DNA from: a virus
Virus record (IMG/VR): IMGVR_UViG_3300020445_001188
Coordinates: 1 to 56,977 of that record
Direction: 5' to 3' (one strand)
DNA length: 56,977 nt
Part shown: positions 13,847 through 28,800 of the stretch, piece after piece
Layout of the letters: each line of letters starts with the position of its first letter
How positions within the stretch are numbered: the first letter of the stretch is position 1
Position numbers and translations under genes: made by a program
Notes under the pieces: model-generated
Databases searched by the model: none
What the model was told of the DNA's origin: nothing
Seen by the model: only the letters and a program-made list of their open reading frames with translations

Positions 13847-16800
13847 ATGAAGGCTATTACCGTCTCAAATAGGGTGCAGGACCAGATACCTGCATTCATA
13901 CGAGAAGATAACGAACAATTTGTCAATCTTCTTTCAGAATACTATAGATCTCAAGAGAAATCAGGTCGTCCGTATGACATACTGAATAATATCTTAAGAT
14001 ACACTGATATAGGTTCTGGAGAGTTTGATCCTAATTTCCTATCTTCACAATCTGCTGTGTTGGAGAAGGTTGATCCTACTCAAAAGGATATTGTTGCTGA
14101 GAACGTTAATTATTTCTTAGAGAAAGATGGTACGGTACAAATTGATAATGAGGTAATTTATTACGAGTCTGTTACTCATTCTCCTGACATTGTATTCACT
14201 CCTGGTGTTAATAAGGCAGAATTTGATCGTAAAATACAAGAATTTGAACCAATATCTTCACAATTTGATAATAGTCAGACTTTATTTAATCTTAGACTTT
14301 TAGGTAAGCCAGTTTCACCACAAACTGCTGATCATCTCTTAGTTGTTGTAAATAACGAATTTTTATTCCCAAATATCGACTATTTTATCGAAGGTGATAA
14401 GATACGTCTTCAGAACCCTCCTGCTCCCCCTACAGGAGAACTTACAGGTGCTATTAATACTATTCGGTACCTTATTGGTTACACAAGCATCCCAGTACGT
14501 TCTATAGACACTATTACTGTTAGTGGTGATTCTAAAGAATTTAATTTAACGAACAATAATAACAAATATACTCCATTATCAACTGTTTCAACTATAGTTG
14601 TTGTAGACAGAGTAGAAAAGCGTCCTTATGAAGATTTTACTATCTTCGAAGATAAGTTAATATTCAAGAATGATGTTGCAGAGAATTCAGTCATAAATCT
14701 CAGATCTATTGAGATGATAGCACCTGAGTTCGGTGCTGGTGCTACTGCTATTGCAGATATTGAACAAGGTGTTGTAGATAAGGTTATTGTTAAGAATGGT
14801 GGTAGTGGATATAGACTAAGTTTTGCTCCAAAGATCAGTATTGCGTCTACTAAAGGTCCAGGATTCGGTGCTACTGCTGAAGCATTAGTAAATGGTATTA
14901 AAGATACTAGATTACTCTTTTCAGGACAAGGTTACTCTGCTAACAACCCTCCTATCGTTGTAGTTGACCCTCCAGTGGATCCTGAAGGCAAGACTGCTCA
15001 AATTAGGGCAATTGTTGATGATTCTATTGAAGGGGTCTCACAACTCATTGTAGACAGTTCTGGAAGTGGTTACGATAAGATTCCATCTATCAGTTTTGTT
15101 AATCCTGGTGGTGCAACCATTACTCAACCAACACTTCACACAGGATCCATCCAAGATGGGTCTATCACTGTTGTAGATAGTGGTTCAGGGTATACAACAC
15201 CTCCATTAGTGTATTTGGATGAACCAACTGGTGATAATGCTATAAGAGCAAACGTTGTTGCAACTATTGATCAATATGGACGTGTTAATGGAATTACTAT
15301 TGTATCAGGTGGACAAGGATATGTAACAACACCTAGGGCAAAGATTATCGATCCTGTAGGTGCTCAAATACTTGATGTTTCAGTTACTGGTGGTAGAGTT
15401 ACTAATATTGAACTATTAACTGGTGGTGCAGGTTATACTGATGCTCCATCTGTGTATATTGTTGATAATAGGAAGGATATTGCTGGTGCACCAGCTGGTG
15501 GTACTGGAGCAACTGCTGTTGCAACCATATTCAACGGAGAGATTACTGATATCAATATAACCAGTTTTGGAAGTGGATACTCAGATGAAGAACCACCTAA
15601 AGTCTTTATTGCTGCTCCACCTGCTCCAGAAGCGTCTTGTGACGTTGGATTTGGTGAGATTACTGGATTTACCATCCATAATGGTGGATCTGGATATCAA
15701 CCATCTGCTTTTGTTAATTGTAAGCGTGGTGTTTCATCTGTAAGTTCATTTGATCAGAAAGGTAATCAAGTTTACTCTAAAGAAGCGGATACTGTTCAGT
15801 CTTCTCACGAGGTTGGGTCTACAATACATAACCTCGATACACTATTTGCTAAGGAATTATACAGAAGGTACGTAAATCAATATCTTCCTAATGCGGAAAT
15901 TGACTATGAAAAGGTAAATGCTCCGCAAATTATCAAGACTATTAGTGATTTCTACGCATCTAAAGGTACGAAGATCTCTACACAGTACCTCTTTAAGATG
16001 CTATTCTCTGAAAATGTGGATGTATCTTATCCAAAAGATGAGGTTATTAAGCCATCTGCTGCATCTTGGAACGTAGATACAGTACTTCGTGCGGAACTTA
16101 TGAGTGGAGATCCAGCTGATCTTCTAGATTCACAGTTAATTCAGTATGTAGATCAGGTAGATATCAATGTTAAAGGTGCATCTGCACTGATTGAGAACGT
16201 TATTTCCATCAATACTGGTGTAGGAACCATATATGAACTTGCTATATCCGAGGAAACACTACAAGGTACATTCACTATACCTTACAAAACAACTCTTGTA
16301 GAATCACTTGACACTACAGAATCGATCATTACTGTTGACTCTACGATTGGTTGGCCAGAAAGAAACGGTACAATCCTTATTGATGACAATGAGGAGGTAC
16401 AGTACAAGGAGAAGACTCTTAACCAGTTCATCGAATGTACACGTTCTGAGAACGGTGTTGTGGAGGATTGGGACGCAGGTACCACAATTTACTCAGAAAT
16501 TTTTGTATATGTGAATCGTGGTCTTCCAAATGAGATAAAAATGCGTGTTTTGGGTATTGCAGATGCAAAATCCACCGTATTGACAGATACTGGTTCATAC
16601 TACCTACCTGGTGACAAATTAAACGTTGCATCTCTTGGATCTACTTCTGTGGATCAACGTATCACTTCTTGGTTATATAACGTCAAGAAACTGATTAATG
16701 TTGATGGTGTTGTACCTGGTGGTCTTAATAATCAGACTGCAACCGTAACTTGCTCTAATAAGCACGGTCTTCTTGTTGGTGACACTGTTACTATCTACGG

Positions 16801-19800
16801 TGCAAACCCAACTGTGTTCAACGGTACGTTCCTAGTAACATCACGTATTAGTGATTTTATCTTTGAGTATAACATTCCTGCACCTGCAGATGCTTCACCT
16901 CAAGGTAATATCCTCTTATCTGTTGACTTGAACAAAGGTAAGTCTCCAGAAGAGGGAATTAGTATTGCAATTAGAGATTTTACTACAAACGTACAGAATA
17001 CATTCTTCAACAATACGTATGCTTACATAGCATCTTCTGGTATTCCTAACTATGAAGTTGGTCCTTTTGTAGGATCTGCACTACTTCCAGGTAACCAGCG
17101 TAAACTGATCCGTATTCCTAGAGTTATCAATACGATCTCTAAACGGGAAGATACTGACTTTGGTCCTATTGGTGCGTGGGTTAATGGTGTATCTGCGTGG
17201 TCATATAAGTCAGAAACCAAGATTAAGTATGGTGGTGTAATTGGAATTAATATTACTAATGTTGGACAGGGATATGATGCAGCGAATCCTCCTATTATTG
17301 AAATTAGTGGAGGAAATGGTACAGGTGCTACTGCTAGTGTTGTTGTTAACGGACAATTAAGTGAAATTGATGTTTCTGCGGGGGGTACTGGTTACAATTC
17401 TAGTCCTCTTGTTTCTATCGTGGGTGGTGGTGGATTCGGTGCAACTGCTACTGCTGTTATTACTAATGGTGTAGTTTCTAAGATTCTGGTTGAAAACCCA
17501 GGTCAAGGATACACTTCTCAACCTGATGTCTCTATTTCAGGTGGAAACGGTGCAGGTGCTACCGCAACTGCACGTGTAAGAGGTCCAATTCAATCTGTAA
17601 GTGTAGATAATGCAGGTTCATCTTATACTGAATCTCCTACTATTAAGTTAAACTCTGGTGAAGGTGCTGTTGCACAAGCAATCATTATTAACGGTCGTAT
17701 AGTTTCTATTGCTATCATTGCTGCAGGTAAGGGATATACCACTGCTCCTGAGATTGTAATCAATGGTGATGGTTATGGTGCTGTTGCAAAAGCAAGTATT
17801 GGTACTGTTGGAGAGGATAGAGGTAAGGTTATTGGTGTTTCTGTTATTAACAGAGGTATTGGATATACTACTGGTCTAACAACTGTAAGGTTAGAAGCAG
17901 TTGGTGAAATGGCAGAGTTTACCGCTAATGTATTTGAGTGGACAAGAAACCTACAAGATGAGTTAGGTCAATCTTTCGATACAGCACGTGGTTACGTATT
18001 TGCAGGATATAACACTCAATATGGTGGTGAATACGCACATTTATCAGATCCTAAGCAGTTGCGTTATGTTTTGGGTGATAATGTCTTTAAGAACCAAGCA
18101 ACACAACAATTACAAGAATTATCTACAGGATGGCAACACTCACCAATCCTCGGATGGGCATTTGATGGTAACCCCATTTATGGTCCTTATGGTTACATAG
18201 ATGCTACTGACCAGTCTTCTGGTATACGTCGTATTAGATCTTCTTACCGTATCAAGCCAATTCTAATATATGACCTAGCAACCAACCCTAATCCAGTTCG
18301 TTCAGATGGTCCTTTACTAAGTGACTATCCTGCAGGTTCATTTATCGAAGATTTTGAGTATACTTTCCAATATGGTGATCTAGACCAGTATAATGGTCGT
18401 TTCTGTAAGACACCTCAATTCCCTGAAGGTGTATACGCATACTTTATCTCAATTGACGCATCTGATGCAGGTAATCCAGTATTCCCATATATTGCTGGTC
18501 CTCAGTTATATTCTAAGGCAGATGAGTGGAACTACAGTCAGGATGCTGTACAGACAAATATTCCTGATGATGTTGTTCGTTTCCGTGATCCTTACGAAGA
18601 TGTTGATATTGATATTGAACGTCAACCAAACCAAGACACTGATATCCTTGTAACTGAACTTGGTGAGGAACTTATCTTTGAAATTGAAGATACTAATAGA
18701 GACGGTGTAATCAATAACCTTGAAGATACTACACCAATCAATATCGCTGAAGAACCCGTATTACAATTATTTGATTACTACCCTAGAGTCTCTACAAGAT
18801 CTGAGGTGGACATTGATATTGAGACTACTACCAAGTTTGAGGATGCTCAGGTTGATGGATTTGTTGTTGAGAACCCAGGTATCTCTTATAAGGTTGGTGA
18901 CAAACTATATTTTGATAATACAGACACACAAGGATTTGGTGCATCTGCTAAGGTCAATTCAGTTAAAGGTCTTGATATAGCAGGTTATTCGTCTTATATG
19001 ACTAATGACGTACCTTACGGACAAATTACAACTGCTACTGAACACGAATTACGTGCTAACGATGAAATTATCGTTAAGAGCACACCTGTTCTTGATGATA
19101 CTAATAAAACTCTTAAAGTTAAGGTTATTGCTGGTGTAGAGCAATTAAACATTACACAGGAAGGTATTGGTTATTCTTCTGAACTTCCTCCAACATATGA
19201 ACTAATTTCTACAATTGGACAAGATTTCAAGTTAACTTTAGAAAGAACTGAAGCGGGTGCTGTTAAGAAAGCAAATATAATCAACTCTGGTTCTGGATAT
19301 GACTCAACAAATCCACCTAAGATTCGTGTATCACATCCACAGAGATATAAGAAGGCAAATTACTTCTTATCATTCTTGAATGAAGCAACTGGTACTGTTT
19401 CTATAAATGACGTTCAAGTTGCTGATGATCGTACTATCTACGTTGCTGCTGAAAGAAATCTTGCTGATGGTGATACTTGTGGTATTCTTGCTAAGTTTAA
19501 TAGTGATGGTCGTTTACTTTGGCAGAGAACCCTAGTACCTACAGTACCTTCTGGTCCAAAATCACTAAGATGGAAGTCTTTATATGTTGAGAATAGTAAT
19601 CCTCATAATATCTACGTAATTGGTGAGACAGTTACTAACATCACAAATATTACTTACAACCCAGATATTGTTGTTGCTAAGTATACTTCAGGATTTGATA
19701 ATGCAAATAACCCTGATGGTATTCTTCAGTGGCAACGTGATATTGCTGGTATCTCTGGTGCTACAAGAAGAGATTATGCAACTACTATTTCATTAGATCA

Positions 19801-22800
19801 AGACGGTAGAACTATGATCGGTGGTTATACCGATGCTAACTCCTTGCAACCAGATGATATGTGGGTTGCATTATTAGATCTTGATGGATCTATGATGGAG
19901 AAACGTAAGATTGCTTCTACTGATGTTAGTGAGCATTTACATCAGATAAAGTGGAAATCTAAAGATACTTTCCTATTCTGTGGTGTATCTGAACCTGATA
20001 ATACATCTGACATCATAATTGGTGAAACTTATTATGATACTGCAACTATTGAGGTTGTATGGTCTAAAAAGATCACTAATGCCAGTTATAAGTTTAAGAA
20101 CCCAACATTCACCATTGATGAATATGGTGCTGTATATGTAACTGCTACAGCAGAAGATACTAATGGTAAGGATTATGGTGTTTTATACACCAAGTTTGAT
20201 GATGGTGACTTTACAGCAGCTGAGCAAAGTAGAATATTTGTTCCTACTGGAACCTATAATGCTGTTCATAATGGTGGTGTAGAGTTTGATATCTTTGGTA
20301 ATGTTGATGTATCTTGTTCTGTAGAAAGAGCATTTAATCAAGTTGAATCCACTACTCTTAAGATTGGTTGGAATACAGGTACAGTAATTACTGCTTCAAC
20401 TGCAACTGAGACTGATGGTATTGGATTTAAAGCAATTGCTGTATCTAACGACAGTTCTGGTGACACAATTGTTGTTGGTAATAAGGTAGAAGCAGATCAG
20501 TTAGCGATATTTAACTGGAATACTGCTGATAACCTTGCTGATGACACATATAATGATACTCTTGCTACTGGAACTAACAAACAGTGGTATGCAACTGGTA
20601 ATGCTGTAATTGATGATACTAAGAAGTATGATGGTGCTTCTTCAGTAAAACTAGATGCATCTAATGCTATGACGATGCTCTATGGATCAGATGTTGCTAC
20701 AAGCTATACTGTAGAAGCATTTTGGGCACTTTCAACTGCTCAGTATACTGCTGCTAACACAAAACCAGAATTCTTCACTGTAACTGATGCTATAGGTAAT
20801 ACAGTTAAAGCTGGTCTTGATGCAGATCAGACAAGTCCCAACTATGGTAAGACTTGGATTGATATAACTGGTACTACAACATTCTCCACTGCTGCAAACT
20901 ACCTAGCAATCTTTAATAACGAGGAGTTTATTCACGTTGCTTTAGTTAAAGATCGTGTAGGTGTTGGTGATTACAAGTATCGTGTATATGTTAATGGTAT
21001 TGAAACACAGGTACTTACAAGTACAACAGTTGATATTAACCTTAAAGATGTAACAATTGGATCTAATTCAACTCCTAACGCAACAAATAACTGGATTGGA
21101 TGGATTGATAACCTAGTTGTCTCACCTACTGCTAAGTATGATGATACATTTACTTCTGCTTTAGTTACTGGTACTAATAGTATTGCACAAGGATTCATTT
21201 ATAAGGTTGATAAAGACAAGACAGCATTAGGATCCTTTAATCTTAATGATGTTGAGACAGGACATACTCTCAATATCGCCTCTGAGAGCAATTATACGTT
21301 TAATACCCAGAACGTAGCAATGAATCCTTGGGTTCTTGGTCCTGCAGGTATTCAGATTCTTGATTATGGTGATGTTATTTCTACACATCAACCTGGTGTA
21401 TTCACCGTAACATCAACAGATCAGAATTTTGGTAATAGAACTGCTACTATTCCGACTCCTGGTGGTAAGAAACTGCTTCTTACAACGACTGTTGTACCAA
21501 AATTCTACTTTAGAGATGCAAAATATCAGTTAATTGACCTTGTTAAGACAATTAACTTCAATCAGGACGCTACTTTCACTAAAGGAGCAATATTACAACA
21601 GTATTCTGTAATTGGTGGTAACGATGTTGTCTCTGGATATGGAACAATTGTTGAAGTTGGAACCAATTCTTGCAAGATTGGTAAGATTGCAGGTAATTTT
21701 GACACTTCAAAACTATTAAAATCAACTGCTAATGATGTAAATGACCTTGAATGGAACTTTACAGAGCAAAAAACCGATCCAATTTGGGCAACTAACTTTG
21801 TATATGCTACAGAAGACATAGTTTATAACGATAAGAAGCTATATCAGTGTACCTCTCCTGGTACATCTGGTACTATTGCACCTACTCATACAACTGGTAT
21901 TGTATCTGATGGTGCTGTTTCTTGGGCATATTTGTCTGCATCTGGCATATATGAGGTAGATTTAGCAAATACTTCATATAGTGGTTCTACTTTAGGTGCA
22001 TTTGCTTCTTGGAAAGAATTCTCAGCTGAGGATTACACTATCAAGATCGAAGAAATATATCAAGACTCTTCATTCATTAAAGGAGATACCATTGATGCCG
22101 ATGCTGTTAATCTTCAGTTTGCTGTTGATGCTACTGGTAAGATTGCAACATTCACTGGTTTGACTGGTGTTAAGAAGATATCCTTGATTGCACAACTTAA
22201 TAAGGACGTAATTCCTAGTGGTTCATTAGTAAATACTGACCTTGTTTACTGTTCTGCTTCTAGTAGACACAATTTTGTAGAAGATGAGATCATATTTACA
22301 GAGAACTTTGCTACAAATGACTATAATGGTTCGTTCTTCGTAGAAGAGGTCTTTAACTCAAGAGACTTCTCATTCCGTATGAGAGGTACTGCTGTACAGG
22401 ATCCAACCTTTGCTGGTAGTGGAAATTCAGTATCTAACGTTAATATCTACGCAAAACATCCTAAATTCCTCTTTGTTAGAGGTCATCAGTACATATTTGA
22501 CCTTGATGATGAATCTAACCTTGGATACTTCCTATCATTCTCTAGAGATAACCAGTATAAACTGGAATATCCATTCATTAACATTATTAGAGAGGGTACA
22601 CCTGGATTTACTGATGATGATTCACCAACTCCGTTGGTTAAATTCGTCATTAATGAGGATGTTACTAATATTTCATATTACTTTGACCCATCTAGAACAG
22701 GTGCAGATTCACCAGTTGGAGAAGGATCCTTCATTGACGTTATTAAATCTCCTTATGATGGCACATTCAGAGTTACTTCTGTAACCGATGCTGGTAAAAA

Positions 22801-25800
22801 ATTCGCCTTTAGACTATTAAATGAACCTGAAAAGACAAATGCTCCTGTTGGTAATAATGAATTTGGCAATGCTCGTTCTTCTTACTCAACAACCTCAGTT
22901 AAGGCAATTGGTCCAATATCTGATATCAAACTTGTAAATGCAGGTGGATTCTATCAGAGACTACCAATTGTTACTGATATTGCTTCTAACAGAGAAATTG
23001 AGAAGGTTAGAATCACAAATGGTGGTACTGAGTACGTAAATGGTGTTTACTATAACGTTCCTATTGATGGAGACGGTGAAGGTGCTATGTGCAACATCAC
23101 TGTTCAAGATGACGGTGACTTTGAAGGTGTTATAACTGATGTTGTCCTTACATCTGCAGGTAAAGGTTATAAGACTGCTTCTATTGATGTAGATGCTATA
23201 CCAGGTATCCTAGGACCTTTACTTGCAGGTTCTGGTGCAGTACTAGATGTTGTCATTCCTGATGAAGGATCAGGTGCATCTGTATTCTTACAAGGTAAAT
23301 CAATCGGTAAGATCAAGAAACTTAAGAATAATGAGTTTGGTTTCGGTTATTCACACGATTATACACTGAGACCTGAAATAACTTTCCCTGTGAACCTTCA
23401 GCTGTTTAATACCGCTTTACTCGCACAGATCAAGATAACTGACCCAGGTTCTGGATATACTTCAACTCCCGCTGTTGTAATTGAAGGTGGTGGTGGTTCT
23501 GGTGCTAAAGCAGAGGCGATTGTTAAGAACAATCGTCTATCTGAGGTTATTATTAAGGATCCAGGCTCAGGATACAGTTCTGAACCATCAGTTACCCTTA
23601 AATCAGAATTTAACTACGTTGTTAACGTTGACTTAGGTTATTTACAGTTCAACTTCCCACACGGCATCACAACTGGTGCTGAAGTCTCTTTACGTGCAGA
23701 GGATCTCGGATCTACTGTAGGTATCCTACCAAAACCAAGTTCTGCTGGTTTAACTAGCTTGGTTGAGACTCAGATCTACTATGCTATCGCTGGTGAGGCA
23801 AATTCACTTGAATCTGACCAATTACGTATATCACTTACTAAATTAGATGCTGAATCTGGTTCTTATATCACATTCTTGACTCAAGGTGAAGGTAGACAAG
23901 TATTACTCACCGAGGTATTTGGTGGTAAAGCAACTGCTATCGTTGAAACTTCTAGGTTCTTAGAAGGTGAAAAGGTCTATCAGGGTACATCATTAGCACT
24001 ATCATCTGCAATTGGTTACGTTTCTACTAACGAAGGTTGGCAGATTGGACCTAGAATCCTTAAACTTGAGAACTATGACGGTGTTTGGACAAAGGGTGAA
24101 CGTGTAACTGGTGAGGTTTCTCGTGCATCTGGTTTGATTGATAACCTATCAATCGCTACTGGTACACTGAATATTGCATCTCTAACCAATACACCTGGTC
24201 AATTTATCGATGACGTTGGTAAACCATCTGAAATTGTTCAGAAAATACAAGACTCTTACTTCTATCAGAACTTCTCTTACGTTATTAAGTCTCAAACACC
24301 TATTAACCAGTGGAGAAAGCCTGTACTAGAAACAAACCACCCTGTTGGATTTAACCTGTTCGGTGAACTAGCAATTACTGGTGGTAAGGATATTTCTGGA
24401 AGAAAGGTTGTATCTGACCTCATTAAAGAGGTTAATATCAACTCCTTCACTAATATCAACCAAATTACATCTTTTGCTAACGCACAACCCATATATACCC
24501 AGTTCAATAACACTGAGGTACTGTTCAGACAGAAGAGATTAACTAACTCAGAGGAAATTCTAACCTCTATTGTTAAGAAGATTGATAATATTTCTGATGA
24601 CTTTAATGGGATTAAAACCCAGTTCCCTCTCAATGTTGAGGGTAGTTCCATCACAGCAACTGAAGATCAGATGTTTATTCTGCTCAATGGTGTTGCACAG
24701 TCTCCTGGTACTGCATTCTCTACTTCTGGTCCTTCTGTAGTCTTTACTGAAGCACCTAAAGCACCTTCTAGGATTAAGTTCCGTGAGCTGGTTTATGCAC
24801 AGAAGTTGATCACTAGAATGACATTTAGTCAACTTGGTGGTATCTTCCCACTCTTAGGTAACACTGTTAGGGGTTTAGTTTCTGAAACTACTGCTACGGT
24901 TATAGATTCTGGTGTTGATTACATTGATGTTATTGATATCACTGGTGGTACCTTCCAAATCAATGAAAATATCCTTGGATCATCTACTGGGTTTAATTCC
25001 GTCCTATCTGATGTAAGTGGTCTTACTTCTAAGACTATCTTTGAACAAAGTGAAAGGATTACTAATTTACAAGGTAAGTTCGCTATTATTGAGGAAAACA
25101 ACTTAACAGATGGTGTTATCACTACTGAACTAGTTGTTTCACGTACATCTGGTACTGCTGAGTTTGAAACTGGAGAATTTAATCTTAAGTTCAATGATAT
25201 CATCTATTCTACACGTTCTAAGATATGTGCAACTATTACTAGCATTGCTCCTTATCAGGATGATATATCCAACCAGATTATTGATCAGGTAGACCTATCA
25301 CCTAGTTCTTCTTTCTTTGGTCTTGTATTCCAGAGGGTTCCTTCAATTACATTCCCGAATATTATTCTTGATAATATTTCTGAGACAGTTATTAACCCTG
25401 TTGAACTATATGATCCTGAGACTGCAAACAACCAAGACTTCCTAGATTTTGAAAGAGTTCGTAACCAAGAGATTCGTTATGATAACTTAACTGGTACTGA
25501 TTTTGCTGCTGGTAGTAACCTTCGTCTTAAGAAGTTATACTTTGGTAACTCTTCTCTAAGAAGGCAACACGATAACAGACGTGGTGATGCTTCTAACACT
25601 TTAAGACGTAATGCAGACTTTATTGCTGAAGAAGCCGTAGGGATAATGTTGGCTTTCTACCCCTCTTTCCAAATCAATACAGGTAGAAATCAAGATTGTA
25701 TTGATGATATTGTAGATGCCATTAATATGATGGCTTGGCAGTTAGAGTTTGACGGTAACTCTGAAGTTTGGGATATTGCTAATACTTACGTACAAGGAAA

Positions 25801-28800
25801 CGTTGTATATCACGTTGATGGTGCTGTTGCTCAAACAGTCTATGCAATGAACAAAGCAAGAGATCTTGCTATTCAGTGTGTCAGGATGGAGAATATTAAT
25901 ACGACACATACTACTAAGCAGCAGTGGAGAGACCTTACAATTACTGGTGAGTATACTGCAACTGATAATAGTCACGCTGATGCTAGAACTTTATTACTTG
26001 CTAACAAGTGGTACATTGCTCACGAAGCATTATATTATGCCAAGCAACAGAATCCTGGTTATACAGTAACTGGTGGAGATGTTCATTGCTTAAGTGATAT
26101 TGTTGACTTTGTTGAAGCATTATCATATAACACTGCTCTTGGTGGTAATGATCATATCTACGAATCAACCTATAGAACATTACAGTACGGTACTGTAACT
26201 GGTGACATCGATACGATGGTTCACGCTTATACCAAAGTGAAGACTATGGCACTTGACGTTATGAAGAACGTTGTAGTTGCTAAACAAGATAGTTCACACG
26301 GTTGGACACAGTTTACTGATAGTGGAATCACTGTTGATACTGGATCACCTGTATGTAATGCAGTTGGTTCAACAATAACCACCCTGATGGATTTAGTGAT
26401 TAATGCCCTAGGTACTACTGCTTCTCCTGGAACTCATACAGCATTTGCTGCTGGAACTACTAAGACAATTCCAACTGGTGCTGTACTGGCTAATCCATCT
26501 ACAACTGCTTGTGTAAGCATAACATCTACTCTTACAAACTTCTTTGCTATTATTACTGATTCTATTCAGGATCCTACTGGAGCAACACCTGCTACCTATC
26601 AGTGGTCTATTAGTAATCTAACAAGAGTTGAACCTGCATATTCATTTAATGACGCTGAGACACTTAAGTCTGTCAAGATGGCTTATAAAGATAAGTCTTC
26701 TGGTGGATTCTTCGTCTTCGGTGAAACTGTTAAAGGTATAACATCTGGTTCAACTGCTGAGATTATTGGTTCTAATGCTGGTAACAAGTGGATCTATACT
26801 AAGGATCCTAGTGCACCATTCCAAGCTGGAGAATACATTACTAATAGTCTCTTAACTAATACTGGTGTCACAGTTGATAATTTAGATTATGCTGTTGGTA
26901 CTGGGTCATTAGAATTTAATGGTAGTGCATACCTTACACATCCTGCAACTGAGAAACTTGCATTTGGTAATGGTGGAATCCCTGATGGTAACTTCACTAT
27001 AGAATTGTGGGTTAAGGTAACTGCTGTTAATACTAACCAGATGATTCTTGACTTCCGTACTTCAACTTCGGATACAGGTTCAGCATATTTGATGATTGTT
27101 AACAACAGTGTTCGTTGGAACGTTGGTAATGTTGATAGGATAACTTCTACTGGACTAATAGCAAATACTTGGACACATATCGCTGTTGTACGTAATAGTG
27201 GTGTTACTAGTCTATTCGTTGGTGGTACTAAGGTAACTACAACATATACTGATAATACTAACTACGGTAATTTACCAATCAAGATTGGTGCTAACGCTTC
27301 TAATGCTCAGGGATTGACAGGTAATATGGAGAACCTAATGATTAAATTAGGTATCACAGCAATAGATTATACTGGTGACTTTACTCCTAGTTCAACTTAT
27401 GATGATACAGATATCAATCTTAAGTTTGGATTTGATGGTGAAGCACCTATTCCTGTTATTAAAGGTGAGATATATGCTAAGTATGAGCAATCAATTGTTT
27501 CTACCTGTACTGCTGATGGTGTAGAACTATGGCGTGATGAGATTATGACTGAGGGGGTTGATCTTGCTCGTGATGAGTATAGAGAATGTGCAGATATGAT
27601 TGATAAGAACAAGTACTGGATTGCTGAGGAAGCAGTTGGTAGGATGAAGGCTCAGTATCCTGACTTTGTGATACCTGGTGATACTGGTACATCTTCAGAA
27701 GGTACTAGACTTTGCTTGAGAGATACTTACGAGTATATCATTCCTGCTATTGTTGCTGACCTTAAATATGGTGGTAACTATAATACCATCGTTGCAGGTA
27801 GAGGATATCTTGCTAACCAGGCTGGTCAATTAGCACACGTTAATGGAGAACTACTTCAGTCGATCTATGCTTGGAGAGAAGTTGGTAAACTCTGTAATGA
27901 TGTTATTACTGCTAATGCTGATGACTTAACTGGTGAGCATACAACACGTATTCGTATTCCTAACTACTTCTCATCTCCTGCGGCTGCTGGTATACAGACC
28001 TTTATCACTGATATAGTAGATAATTTACTATTAGTCCTTGGTCCTACAGGTAATAGATTTAGAGACGGTGCTGATTTACTATACTTCAACCGTAAGTGTA
28101 TCGCTGATGAAGTAGCTTTCTGGTTAGAAGAACAGTATAACGTAACTATTAACTTCGTTCAAGAAGATAAGTTTGACATTCCTGGTGGTACTCCAGGTCG
28201 TGAAAAGTGTGTTCGTGACCTTAGAGATCACATCATACCTGCTATTGCTGGTGACCTATTAACTGGCGGTAACTCTAATGTACAAGGCATAATCGATCAA
28301 TACTTAGATACTCAGAAGAAGATCATTGAAGTTGAGAAAGAATTGCTACCAATGCTTGATGCAATTGGTTATTCTAAGATGTTGATGGAGAAAGCATTGC
28401 AAAATGCTCTTGTCTCACGTTCTGAGAACCTTGCTAATATTGCAGGAATGAATGCTCAGACTATTGATGACTTATTCCAGTTCCAGTATACAGATATTGC
28501 TGCATATCGTAAGGATCAAGCAACTGAACCAACATTCACACACGACAATCAGATCTATGCAGGTTCTCAGCGTCAATTAGATGCTGCTGATATGCTTGAA
28601 ACTAACAAGCGTGCTATTGCTGGTGAAGCAGTTGCTCTTATGCTTAAGTGTTCTGCATTCAAGCACAAAAACTTCAGTGTTAAAGGTGGTAAGAACCATT
28701 GTGAAGATGATATCGTTGATGTAATTCAAGGTGTTATTCACGACCTTAGATTTAGTTCTAACTCTGCTGTATATGATGCTTCTATGTTATATCTCAATAC

